From an uncultured bacterium (GTDB lineage: Bacteria > Bacteroidota > Bacteroidia > Sphingobacteriales > Sphingobacteriaceae), in assembly GCA_903828245.1 (NCBI GenBank), contig CAIKLP010000037.1, positions 36,211 through 100,210 of the forward strand: a stretch of 64,000 nt of DNA, written 5' to 3'. The notes beneath the pieces are model-generated. The model worked only from the letters and a program-made list of their open reading frames with translations. It searched no databases and had not been told where the DNA came from. Of the stretch, positions 55,591 through 63,811 are shown in pieces (within the stretch, counting starts at the first letter, position 1; each line of letters begins with the position of its first letter). A program made the translations under genes and the position numbers.

Positions 55591-58404
55591 TTATTTAGAT
55601 AAGTACATAGATTTCTCTTTGTACAATTGTCTAAAGTAAGGATCTTCTAAATCTTTGATAAATCGAATAGCTTCTCCGGTTGATCTCATTTCTGGACCTA
55701 ATTCTTTTTTGACTTCGGGGAATTTATGAAAAGAAAATACGGGCTCTTTTATTGCGTAGCCAGTTAGTTTTCTTTCGATGGTAAAATCTTTTAATTTATT
55801 TTCGCCATACATTATTTTTGCAGCATAATTGATGTAAGGCACATCGTATGCTTTGGCTATGAAAGGTACGGTTCTAGATGCTCTTGGATTTGCTTCAATT
55901 ACAAACACCTCTTCGTTTTTAATGGCAAACTGAATATTTAGTAAACCAATTACATTTAATGCTTTGGCTAGTTTAATACTATATTCTTCCATTTTATCCA
56001 TTACATTTTTTGATAAATTAAATGGTGGTAAAACGGCACTCGAATCGCCCGAGTGAATTCCAGCAGGCTCAATATGTTCCATCATGCCAACAATATGAAC
56101 ATCATCACCATCAGAAATAGAATCCGTTTCTGCTTCTTCTGCTCTATCTAAAAAATGGTCAATTAAAATTCTATTTCCTGGAATATCTCTTAACAGTTTT
56201 ACTACTGCTTTTTCTAATTCATCATCGTTAATCACAATGCTCATGCCTTGTCCACCTAATACATAGCTTGGTCTAACTAAAACAGGATAACCAACTTCTT
56301 TTGCTACTATTAGGGCTTCGTCTGCACTTTCTGCTACACCATATTTTGGATATGGAATACCCATCTCTTTTAATAAATCTGAAAAACGTCCACGGTCTTC
56401 TGCGATATCCATATTGTCGTAAGAAGTACCCAAAATTTTAATACCAGCGGCATGTAATTTCTCTGCCATTTTTAAAGCAGTTTGTCCGCCTAACTGTACC
56501 ACTACGCCTATTGGTTTTTCTAACTCAATAATTTCTCTAACATGTTCCCAAAAAACAGGTTCAAAATATAATTTATCTGCCATGTTAAAATCGGTAGACA
56601 CTGTTTCGGGATTACAGTTAATCATGATTGATTCGTAACCACATTCTTTGGCAGCCATTAATCCATGAACACATGAATAGTCGAATTCTATTCCTTGTCC
56701 AATTCTGTTTGGTCCAGAGCCAAGCACAATAATTTTTTTCTTATCAGAAACAGTTGATTCGTTTTCTCCTTCGAAAGTTGAATAATAATAAGGTGTTTGT
56801 GCTGGAAATTCTGCCGCACACGTATCAACCATTTTATACACGCGGTGCATGTTTAATGATTTTCGCTTATCGTATACTTCGTCTTCGCTTACACCTAATA
56901 TATAGGCAATTTGAATATCAGAGTATCCTTTTTGCTTGGCATTAAATAAAACAGCTTCTGGAATATTTGCTAAAGAATATCTTTTAATTTCTAATTCAAT
57001 ATTTACCAATTCATTTATTTGCATTAAAAACCAACGGTCAATTTTGGTTGCTTTTTGTATCGAAGTAATAGGTACTCCTAAACTAATGGCATCTCTTACA
57101 TGAAACAAACGATCCCAACTAGGATGTTCTAAGGAGTGCATTATTTCTTCTAAGTTTCTGCTTTGTTTACCGTCTGCGCCTAAGCCGCTTCTGTTAATCT
57201 CTAAAGATTGACAAGCCTTTTGTAAGGCTTCGTTGAAACTTCTGCCGATGCCCATTACTTCACCTACCGATTTCATTTGCAAACCTAATTCTCTGTTCGC
57301 TCCTTTAAATTTATCGAAATTCCAACGTGGAATTTTTACAATCACATAATCAAGTGAAGGTTCGAAATAAGCAGAAGTCGTTTTGGTAATTTGATTTTCT
57401 ATTTCGTCTAAGTTATATCCAATAGCAAGTTTGGCTGCAATTTTTGCAATGGGGTAACCGGTTGCTTTTGACGCCAATGCAGAAGAACGAGAAACCCTAG
57501 GGTTAATTTCAATGGCGATAATCGCTTCGTTTGCCGGATTAACAGAAAACTGAACGTTACATCCACCTGCAAAATCACCAATTGCGCGCATCATTCTAAT
57601 GGCTTGGTTACGCATGTCTTGGTAACATTTATCCGAAAGGGTCATGGCTGGCGCAACGGTTATAGAATCGCCAGTATGAATACCCATCGGGTCAAAGTTT
57701 TCTATAGAGCAGATAATAATGATGTTATTATTATTGTCTCTTAATAATTCTAATTCATATTCTTTCCAACCTAAAACGGCTTGTTCTACTAATACTTCGT
57801 GCGTTGGAGAAGCTTGTAAGCCATGATTTAATGCGGCGTCTATTCCTTCTTTGGTATGCACAAAACCTCCGCCATAACCACCTAAAGTATACGATGGTCT
57901 AATCACCAATGGATATCCAATTTCTTGTGCTGCTTCTTTTCCTTCTAAAAATGAATTGGCAATTCTAGATTTAGCTACACCAATGCCAATATCAACCATT
58001 AATTGGCGAAAGGCTTCTCTATTTTCTGTTTTTTCAATTGCATCAAGTGCTACCCCAATAATCTTTACCCCATATTTTTCCCAAATTCCTCTTTCGGCTG
58101 CTTCTATACATAAGTTTAAAGCAGTTTGACCGCCCATGGTTGGCAAAACGGCATCTATTTTACGTTCTTTTAATATTTGTTCAATGGAATCGCAGTTCAA
58201 TGGCAATAAATATATATGATCTGCAATCACTTTATCGGTCATAATGGTAGCGGGATTGCTATTGATAATCGACACTTCAATTCCTTCTTCTTTTAAAGAT
58301 AAAGAGGCTTGAGAACCAGAATAGTCGAATTCACAAGCTTGACCAATAATAATAGGACCGGAACCAATGATTAATACAGAGCGTATATCGTTATTTTTAG
58401 GCAT
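55591..58404 (-). CDS. carB: Carbamoyl-phosphate synthase large subunit, without allosteric domain
   Basis: A 937-residue subunit that makes carbamoyl phosphate for pyrimidine and arginine synthesis. It holds two homologous synthetase halves (VLIIGSGPIIIGQACEFDYSG and VLGSGPNRIGQGIEFDYSC) with ATP-grasp domains at about 125-330 and 660-860, and an oligomerisation region between them. The chain ends soon after the second ATP-grasp (EDPYFRQLYKEKSMYLSK), whereas E. coli CarB runs to 1073 residues with a C-terminal MGS allosteric domain. UMP/ornithine control through that domain is therefore absent. No carA lies in the window. Confidence 0.95.
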   Translation of the reverse strand: MPKNNDIRSVLIIGSGPIIIGQACEFDYSGSQASLSLKEEGIEVSIINSNPATIMTDKVIADHIYLLPLNCDSIEQILKERKIDAVLPTMGGQTALNLCIEAAERGIWEKYGVKIIGVALDAIEKTENREAFRQLMVDIGIGVAKSRIANSFLEGKEAAQEIGYPLVIRPSYTLGGYGGGFVHTKEGIDAALNHGLQASPTHEVLVEQAVLGWKEYELELLRDNNNNIIIICSIENFDPMGIHTGDSITVAPAMTLSDKCYQDMRNQAIRMMRAIGDFAGGCNVQFSVNPANEAIIAIEINPRVSRSSALASKATGYPIAKIAAKLAIGYNLDEIENQITKTTSAYFEPSLDYVIVKIPRWNFDKFKGANRELGLQMKSVGEVMGIGRSFNEALQKACQSLEINRSGLGADGKQSRNLEEIMHSLEHPSWDRLFHVRDAISLGVPITSIQKATKIDRWFLMQINELVNIELEIKRYSLANIPEAVLFNAKQKGYSDIQIAYILGVSEDEVYDKRKSLNMHRVYKMVDTCAAEFPAQTPYYYSTFEGENESTVSDKKKIIVLGSGPNRIGQGIEFDYSCVHGLMAAKECGYESIMINCNPETVSTDFNMADKLYFEPVFWEHVREIIELEKPIGVVVQLGGQTALKMAEKLHAAGIKILGTSYDNMDIAEDRGRFSDLLKEMGIPYPKYGVAESADEALIVAKEVGYPVLVRPSYVLGGQGMSIVINDDELEKAVVKLLRDIPGNRILIDHFLDRAEEAETDSISDGDDVHIVGMMEHIEPAGIHSGDSSAVLPPFNLSKNVMDKMEEYSIKLAKALNVIGLLNIQFAIKNEEVFVIEANPRASRTVPFIAKAYDVPYINYAAKIMYGENKLKDFTIERKLTGYAIKEPVFSFHKFPEVKKELGPEMRSTGEAIRFIKDLEDPYFRQLYKEKSMYLSK

Positions 58405-58426
58405 GGAGGGATATATTTAAATTGGA

Positions 58427-58457
58427 CAAAGGTATATTATTCGGCGCAGATTTCGAA
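58427..58457 (-). promoter_or_regulatory. Predicted carB promoter
   Basis: On the minus strand TTCG, 19 bases, TACCTTTG: exact -7 element, one mismatch in -33. Transcription would begin about 20 bases before the ATG at 58404. Confidence 0.6.
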
Positions 58458-58513
58458 AAATATCGAATAAAAATTCCAATATTTATTTCAAAACTTTCCC
58501 TTAATTATTTTCC

Positions 58514-58521
58514 TACTTTTG
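58514..58521 (+). promoter_or_regulatory. -7 element of predicted pnuC promoter
   Basis: TACTTTTG is an exact TAnnTTTG match, 37 bases before the ATG at 58559. No matching -33 element was found. No TPP or NAD riboswitch fold was recognised in the leader. Confidence 0.45.
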
Positions 58522-58558
58522 AACTTCAAGCAATCAAAAAAATAAATCCACCAAACAC

Positions 58559-59119
58559 ATGATGAGCTATTTAGAAATAACCAGCTTTATTGCATCTATT
58601 TTAGCCGTTTGGTTAACCATTCAAAAAAATAAATGGTGTTGGTTTTGGAATGCTTTAAGCGCCTTGTTGTATTCCATTTATTTTGCTCAAATACAATTAA
58701 TCGCAGACGCCATTTTGCAGTACTTTTTTATAATCGTAAGTATTTTTGGTTTTTATCAATGGAATAAAATAAAAAACCCCATCGAAACTAAATTAAAATA
58801 TTTAAACAATCGTAATCGATTGGCCCTTGGATTTTTTGTTATTTGTTTATCATTGATAATGGGTAAAACACTTGAATTATATACACTTGCAAGCTTACCA
58901 TACCTCGATAGTTTTTGTTTTGCTTTGAGTTTAATCGCCACAATGCTCGCCATCAAAAAATATATTGATAATTGGCCCATTTGGATTTTTACGAATGCAA
59001 TATATATAGCGATGTATATTTATAAAGCCGCCTATTTAACGGCATTTTTATATGGTTTGTTTTTTGTTTTAGCATTTAAAGGTTGGATGACATGGAAAAA
59101 ACAATTAGCCATCAATTAA
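58559..59119 (+). CDS. pnuC: PnuC-type nicotinamide riboside transporter
   Basis: A 186-residue membrane protein with about seven hydrophobic segments and the family phrases WLTIQKNKWCWFWNALSALLYSIYFAQ and WIFTNAIYIAMYIYKAAYLTAFLYGLFF. PnuC moves nicotinamide riboside by facilitated diffusion, driven by phosphorylation inside the cell. The overlapping downstream gene encodes a matching kinase, which favours niacin riboside over the thiamine-type PnuT. ATG occurs twice in a row at the start (58559 and 58562); either may be used. Confidence 0.85.
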   Translation: MMSYLEITSFIASILAVWLTIQKNKWCWFWNALSALLYSIYFAQIQLIADAILQYFFIIVSIFGFYQWNKIKNPIETKLKYLNNRNRLALGFFVICLSLIMGKTLELYTLASLPYLDSFCFALSLIATMLAIKKYIDNWPIWIFTNAIYIAMYIYKAAYLTAFLYGLFFVLAFKGWMTWKKQLAIN

Positions 59120-59658
59120 TTAAGATTGCGATTGTTGGACCAGAGTCGACCGGAAAGTCTACGCTGGCGGCCGCTTTAGCGCATTCTTTTAATACCCTTT
59201 GGGTAAAAGAGTTTGCCCGCGAATACTGCGAGCAATTAAAAGGTGAATGTACCCTAGCAGATGAATTGGCTATTTTTTATGGGCAATTAAAAGCAGAAGA
59301 AAAATGCATCGAAGATTTAATGGTGCTAGGTAATTCTCCAGCCATTCTAATTTCCGATACCACTATTTTAAATGTGAAAGTTTGGTGCGAACATGTTTTT
59401 GGAACGGCTCCTGAAATTGTCAAGCAAACATGTAATGCTAGAAAATACGATCTTTATTTTTTAATGAAAGATGATATTCCTTGGGAAGAAGATCCACTTA
59501 GAAATTTCCCCAATCAAAGGCCTTACTTTTTTAAAGTATTCCAAAATGAACTGGAATCCAGAAAGGAAAATTATTTTATTATTGAAGGAGATTTTGACAA
59601 TAGAATTGCGCTAGCAAAAAAATATTTGAATAATTATATTGCTACGCTTCCGCTATAA
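59092..59658 (+). CDS. NadR-like nicotinamide riboside kinase
   Basis: A 188-residue P-loop kinase beginning MEKTISHQLIKIAIVGPESTGKSTL, with WVKEFAREYCEQLKG and DLYFLMKDDIPWEEDPLRNFP, matching the kinase domain of NadR. It lacks the adenylyltransferase half found in E. coli NadR. It phosphorylates imported nicotinamide riboside. The ATG at 59092 was chosen over a TTG at 59083; it overlaps pnuC by 28 bases, so translation is coupled. Its 3' end overlaps the convergent dapF by 25 bases. Confidence 0.88.
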   Translation: MEKTISHQLIKIAIVGPESTGKSTLAAALAHSFNTLWVKEFAREYCEQLKGECTLADELAIFYGQLKAEEKCIEDLMVLGNSPAILISDTTILNVKVWCEHVFGTAPEIVKQTCNARKYDLYFLMKDDIPWEEDPLRNFPNQRPYFFKVFQNELESRKENYFIIEGDFDNRIALAKKYLNNYIATLPL

Positions 59659-60413
59659 ACTAGTACAGCCGGACCTTTAAGATAAACATCGGTAAATTTA
59701 TTCTCCATATAATTAAAGGATACAGCTAGTTTTCCTCCTAAGGTTTCAACCGAAATGGATTGTTCATTAGTTAAATGGTTTGCATAAGCGTAAGCAATTG
59801 CTGCTGCAGTTACGCCAGTTCCACAAGATAATGTTTCGTCTTCTACGCCACGCTCGTAAGTTCTCACAAATAAACCAGAACTTAATTTTTCTACAAAATT
59901 AACATTGATGCCCTCTTCCATAAATGCCGCTGAATTTCTTATTTTTTTGCCTTCTGCAAAAACAGGAAAATGATTAATTTCATTTACAAACTGAATATAA
60001 TGCGGCGAGCCAGAATTTAAACTAAGGGCATTTGTTAACGTATTAATTTCAGTTACATCAATCATTTTTAAGGAAACCAAATTTTCTGAAATTTTGGCAT
60101 AGTGCGCGCCATCTACTGCCAAAAAATTTGTTTCGCTGTCTATGATTTGCAAGAATTTTGCAAAATCGACCAAACACCTCCCGCCATTTCCACACATGCT
60201 GCTTTCGCCCCCATCTGCATTATAATAAACCATTTTAAAATCAAAACCAGGGTGGTTTTCTAATAACATTAAGCCATCCGCACCAATACCAAACCTTCTG
60301 TCGCATAGGCTTTTAATTTGATTCTTTGTTAAAAAATCAAGCTCTTGTTGGCGATTATCAAATAGGATAAAATCGTTTCCGGTGCCTTGGTATTTATAGA
60401 AAGTGTATTTCAT
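59634..60413 (-). CDS. dapF: Diaminopimelate epimerase
   Basis: A 259-residue cofactor-free racemase converting LL- to meso-diaminopimelate for lysine and peptidoglycan. The two catalytic Cys are C74 (NADGGESSMCGNGGRC) and C197 (DETLSCGTGVTAAA). KYQGTGNDFILFDN near the start is typical. The length is near the family norm. The last 25 bases overlap the end of the riboside kinase gene on the other strand. Confidence 0.96.
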   Translation of the reverse strand: MKYTFYKYQGTGNDFILFDNRQQELDFLTKNQIKSLCDRRFGIGADGLMLLENHPGFDFKMVYYNADGGESSMCGNGGRCLVDFAKFLQIIDSETNFLAVDGAHYAKISENLVSLKMIDVTEINTLTNALSLNSGSPHYIQFVNEINHFPVFAEGKKIRNSAAFMEEGINVNFVEKLSSGLFVRTYERGVEDETLSCGTGVTAAAIAYAYANHLTNEQSISVETLGGKLAVSFNYMENKFTDVYLKGPAVLVYSGSVAI

Positions 60414-60447
60414 TTTAATTAAATAGCGCTTTGTAAAATAGTTTTTA

Positions 60448-60455
60448 CAAAACTA
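60448..60455 (-). promoter_or_regulatory. -7 element of predicted dapF promoter
   Basis: TAGTTTTG on the minus strand is an exact TAnnTTTG match, 34 bases before the ATG at 60413. The -33 element is not evident. Confidence 0.45.
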
Positions 60456-60536
60456 CAGCAATTTATTGAATAATAATGACGTTCAAATGGCATTGATTTT
60501 GTAAGTATAAATCAAACATTCTAAATTAAATTTAAA

Positions 60537-62018
60537 ATGAAGACAAAAGTAATTTATTTATTATCGGCAGCCTTTTTAGGGGGTTTAATGGCTTTGGGCG
60601 CTCATAACTTATTTAGCGAAAATAAATCCTATCGTGTGGAAGCACAGCAAAAAGCTCAATTTGCAAGCTTACCCAGTTTTGTTTCTGCAGCAGATGGCAA
60701 TACAAACTTTACCATTGCAGCAGCCAAAACAGTTCCTGCAGTTGTACATATTAAAGTTACGCAAGAGCAACAATCAGATGCGAATTATTTTGATCCATTC
60801 CGCGATTTTTTTGGAGAGGGTTATGGTGGTTTTAATTTTGGTCAAAGAGGACCTGCTGTTGGTTCTGGTTCTGGTGTAATCATTTCTTCAGATGGTTATA
60901 TCGTCACCAATAATCATGTGGTAAAAGGAGCAGATAAAATCGAAGTGGTATTAAATGATCGCCGTTCTTATAAAGGCAAAATAATTGGGGTAGATCCAAA
61001 TACCGATTTAGCATTGATTAAAATTGAGGCGACCAATTTACAATTTGTTACTTATGGAAATTCTGATGATGTAAAAATTGGCGAATGGGTTTTAGCAGTC
61101 GGCAATCCATTCAATTTAACTTCTACCGTAACTGCAGGTATTGTATCTGCTAAAGGAAGAAACATCAATATTATTGGTGAAAATGGCAGCACGTCTGCCT
61201 TTCCTATTGAATCATTTATTCAAACAGATGCGGCTGTAAACCCGGGAAATAGTGGCGGTGCGCTGGTTAATACGAATGGCGAATTAATCGGAATTAATAC
61301 AGCTATCGCATCTCAGACGGGCACTTATGCTGGTTATGCTTTTGCGGTTCCAGTTAATTTAGTGAAAAAAGTAATGGATGATTTATTGGAATTTGGAAAA
61401 GTACAACGCGCATTTTTAGGCGTTCAGATTACCGAAATAAATTCAGAAGTCGCAAAAGAAAAAGGATTGAGTTCTACAAGCGGCATATATGTTGCCAAAG
61501 TAAATAACGAAAGTGCAGCAGAAGCAGCTGGTATTAAAGAAGGAGACGTTATTATTTCGGTTGCCGATGTTGCGGTAAATACCACCAGTGAATTAACAGA
61601 ACAAGTAGGTAGACATAGACCTGGAGATAAAATAAATATTGAGTTGATTCGTGGCGAAAAGAAAAAAACAATTGCCGTAATCTTAAGAGGTGCAGACAAT
61701 ACTACAGCTGCAAATAAAAAAGAGCAAATTAATTCGGAAGCTACTTTAGGGGCAGATTTTGGGGAGCTTTCGGCTGCCGAAAAAAAGAATTTCAAAATCA
61801 ATACTGGCATTAAAATTCAAAGCATTAAAGCAGGAAAATTTGCGGCCAGTGGCATTCGTCAAGGATTTATCATTACCAGATTAAATAATAAATCGGTCGA
61901 TGCGGTTGCCGATGTTGACCAGATCATTAATGGTTCAGAAAATAATATGTTAACTGTAGAAGGCTTCTATCCACAGAATCCTGGCAGTCGATATGTTTAT
62001 TCATTTAATATAAAATAA
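60537..62018 (+). CDS. Periplasmic serine protease Do (DegP/HtrA family)
   Basis: A 493-residue envelope quality-control protease. An N-terminal membrane anchor or signal (residues 5-22) precedes the trypsin-like domain with triad H127 (TNNHVVKG), D157 (NTDLALIKI) and S239 (NPGNSGGAL). Two PDZ domains follow (about 285-380 and 400-493; the first shows GIYVAKVNNESAAEAAGIKEGD). It degrades or holds misfolded periplasmic proteins. The promoter was not identified with confidence. A terminator follows. Confidence 0.95.
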   Translation: MKTKVIYLLSAAFLGGLMALGAHNLFSENKSYRVEAQQKAQFASLPSFVSAADGNTNFTIAAAKTVPAVVHIKVTQEQQSDANYFDPFRDFFGEGYGGFNFGQRGPAVGSGSGVIISSDGYIVTNNHVVKGADKIEVVLNDRRSYKGKIIGVDPNTDLALIKIEATNLQFVTYGNSDDVKIGEWVLAVGNPFNLTSTVTAGIVSAKGRNINIIGENGSTSAFPIESFIQTDAAVNPGNSGGALVNTNGELIGINTAIASQTGTYAGYAFAVPVNLVKKVMDDLLEFGKVQRAFLGVQITEINSEVAKEKGLSSTSGIYVAKVNNESAAEAAGIKEGDVIISVADVAVNTTSELTEQVGRHRPGDKINIELIRGEKKKTIAVILRGADNTTAANKKEQINSEATLGADFGELSAAEKKNFKINTGIKIQSIKAGKFAASGIRQGFIITRLNNKSVDAVADVDQIINGSENNMLTVEGFYPQNPGSRYVYSFNIK

Positions 62019-62035
62019 GAAGATTTCATTAAAAC

Positions 62036-62068
62036 AAAAAAGGCTATCAAAAATTTGGTAGCCTTTTT
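62036..62068. terminator. Rho-independent terminator after the HtrA gene
   Basis: AAAAAAGGCTATCAAA pairs with TTTGGTAGCCTTTTT (one T-G wobble), followed by a T run. It reaches the stop codon of the convergent NlpC/P60 gene and can serve both directions. Confidence 0.85.
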
Positions 62069-62654
62069 ATTTTTTTTCGATGGGGATTAATCTTCCGCCT
62101 TTATAAAAATATCTTTTATAATACCCTTCTCTTAGATCACTCATGATGACACCTTTTTGAGTAGAAGAGTGAATAAATTTATTATTTCCTAGGTATACCC
62201 CAACGTGTGAAATCTGACCCCTTGCAATATTAAAAAAAACTAAATCGCCTTCTTTTAATGCAGACTTTGCCACAGGATTACATTGCTTGAACATACTTCT
62301 AGAATCTCGCGTTAAACTGATTTTGTAAATCTCTTCCACCAACATTTTGGTAAAGCCCGAACAATCGATACCATTTTTAGTGCTACCTCCAAATTGATAG
62401 GGCGTTCCAACCCAATTGTACATCAAATAATACAAATTTAAATTGCTCGTGGTGTCTAAGTCGATACCCGTTTTTTGCGAATGATATAAAAAGCGCAAAG
62501 TGTCTGGGTCTAAAACATCTTGGTCCTTTTCGATTTTTCGATGCATGGTAAAGCTGCGTTTAACGGGCTTTTTTCGATGAGACCTTTGCTTTTTTCTGGC
62601 TTGAACCGAAAAGCAAAGGGATAATACCAAAATAAGGCTAAGGATATACTTCAT
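62067..62654 (-). CDS. Exported NlpC/P60 (C40) peptidase
   Basis: A 195-residue cell-wall peptidase. The ATG at 62654 begins a signal peptide (MKYILSLILVLSLCFSVQA); an in-frame TTG at 62693 is rejected because it only adds a non-signal leader. A basic linker (residues 20-45) precedes the C40 domain with catalytic Cys in GIDCSGFTKML, His in ISHVGVYLG and third residue in NNKFIHSS. It cleaves peptide bridges of peptidoglycan. Its partner in the window is the glucosaminidase. Confidence 0.9.
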   Translation of the reverse strand: MKYILSLILVLSLCFSVQARKKQRSHRKKPVKRSFTMHRKIEKDQDVLDPDTLRFLYHSQKTGIDLDTTSNLNLYYLMYNWVGTPYQFGGSTKNGIDCSGFTKMLVEEIYKISLTRDSRSMFKQCNPVAKSALKEGDLVFFNIARGQISHVGVYLGNNKFIHSSTQKGVIMSDLREGYYKRYFYKGGRLIPIEKK

Positions 62655-62743
62655 TGGGTCCAAAAATACGCTTTTATGCTTCAAATGGGCCAATTTTCTC
62701 TATAAATAAAATGGCTATTTATACGCTTTTTCAATTTTATTGA

Positions 62744-62751
62744 TAGATTTG
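62744..62751 (+). promoter_or_regulatory. -7 element of predicted pdhA-pdhC promoter
   Basis: TAGATTTG is an exact TAnnTTTG match, 26 bases before the ATG at 62778. It overlaps an upstream in-frame GTG at 62751, which therefore cannot be the start codon. Confidence 0.55.
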
Positions 62752-62777
62752 TGTTCTATTTTGAATTGATAAGAAAT

Positions 62778-63770
62778 ATGGCTACTAAAATTACAAAAGA
62801 TACTTATTTAGCGTGGTACGAATCCATGTTATTGATGCGCAAGTTTGAAGAAAGAGCGGGTCAGTTATATGGTCAACAAAAAATCAGAGGATTTTGCCAT
62901 TTATATATTGGACAAGAAGCAGTAGTAGCAGGAGCAATGACCGTGTTGCGCAAAGAAGACGGTATGATTACCGCATATAGAGATCATGCACATGCCATTG
63001 CCAAAGGAATTACAGCCAAAGCTGTAATGGCAGAATTATTTGGAAAAATAACGGGATGTTCTAAAGGTAAAGGTGGATCGATGCACATGTTTTCTAAGGC
63101 ACATAATTTTTATGGTGGACATGGAATTGTAGGTGGTCAAATGCCATTAGGTGCGGGTATTGCATTTGCAGAAAAGTATAAAGGCACAGATAATGTTTGT
63201 GTTTGTTATATGGGAGACGGCGCTGTTCGTCAAGGGGCATTAAACGAAACATTTAATATGGCTATGTTGTGGAAGTTGCCGGTAATTTTTGTTTGTGAAA
63301 ACAACGGTTATGCAATGGGAACTTCTGTAGAGCGTACCACTAATTTATCAGATATTTATAAAATTGGTTTAGGTTTTGATATGCCTTCTGCACCAGTAGA
63401 TGGCATGAGTTGCGAAGCGGTTCATGAAGCAATGGATATAGCAGTAGACCGCGCTCGTAAAGGAGATGGCCCTACCTTCTTAGACATTAGAACTTATCGT
63501 TTTAAAGGACATTCTATGTCTGACCCAGCTAAATACCGTAGCAAAGAAGAAGTAGAAGAATACAAATCGAAAGATCCATTAGAACAAATACATGCAACTA
63601 TAGTTGCTAAAAAATATGCAGATCAAAAATGGTTTGATAGCATGGACGAAAAGATAAAAGCAATTGTAGAAGAATCGGTCACTTTTGCAGAAGAGTCGCC
63701 TTATCCAACTGCAGCAGAATTATATACCGACGTATACGTTCAAAATGATTACCCATACATTCGTGACTAA
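62778..63770 (+). CDS. pdhA: Pyruvate dehydrogenase E1 component, alpha subunit
   Basis: A 330-residue thiamine-diphosphate enzyme beginning MATKITKDTYLAWYESMLLMRKFEERAGQLYGQQKIRGFCHLYIGQEA. The ThDP-binding motif is YMGDGAVRQGALNETFNMA, and the phosphate loop is YRFKGHSMSDPAKYR. It works with PdhB to decarboxylate pyruvate. The ATG at 62778 is preferred because a -7 box sits over the upstream GTG at 62751. pdhC follows after 41 bases. Confidence 0.95.
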   Translation: MATKITKDTYLAWYESMLLMRKFEERAGQLYGQQKIRGFCHLYIGQEAVVAGAMTVLRKEDGMITAYRDHAHAIAKGITAKAVMAELFGKITGCSKGKGGSMHMFSKAHNFYGGHGIVGGQMPLGAGIAFAEKYKGTDNVCVCYMGDGAVRQGALNETFNMAMLWKLPVIFVCENNGYAMGTSVERTTNLSDIYKIGLGFDMPSAPVDGMSCEAVHEAMDIAVDRARKGDGPTFLDIRTYRFKGHSMSDPAKYRSKEEVEEYKSKDPLEQIHATIVAKKYADQKWFDSMDEKIKAIVEESVTFAEESPYPTAAELYTDVYVQNDYPYIRD

Positions 63771-63811
63771 ATTATTATCATTAATAATTACCATACAAAA
63801 AAAATAAGCAT

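Noticed and set aside
58405..58558. TPP or NAD-sensing riboswitch in the carB-pnuC gap
   Set aside because: No THI-box pattern or stable fold was recognised; the space is taken up by two back-to-back promoters.
62655..62693. TTG start for the NlpC/P60 peptidase
   Set aside because: The extra residues spoil the signal peptide; ATG at 62654 is a normal start.
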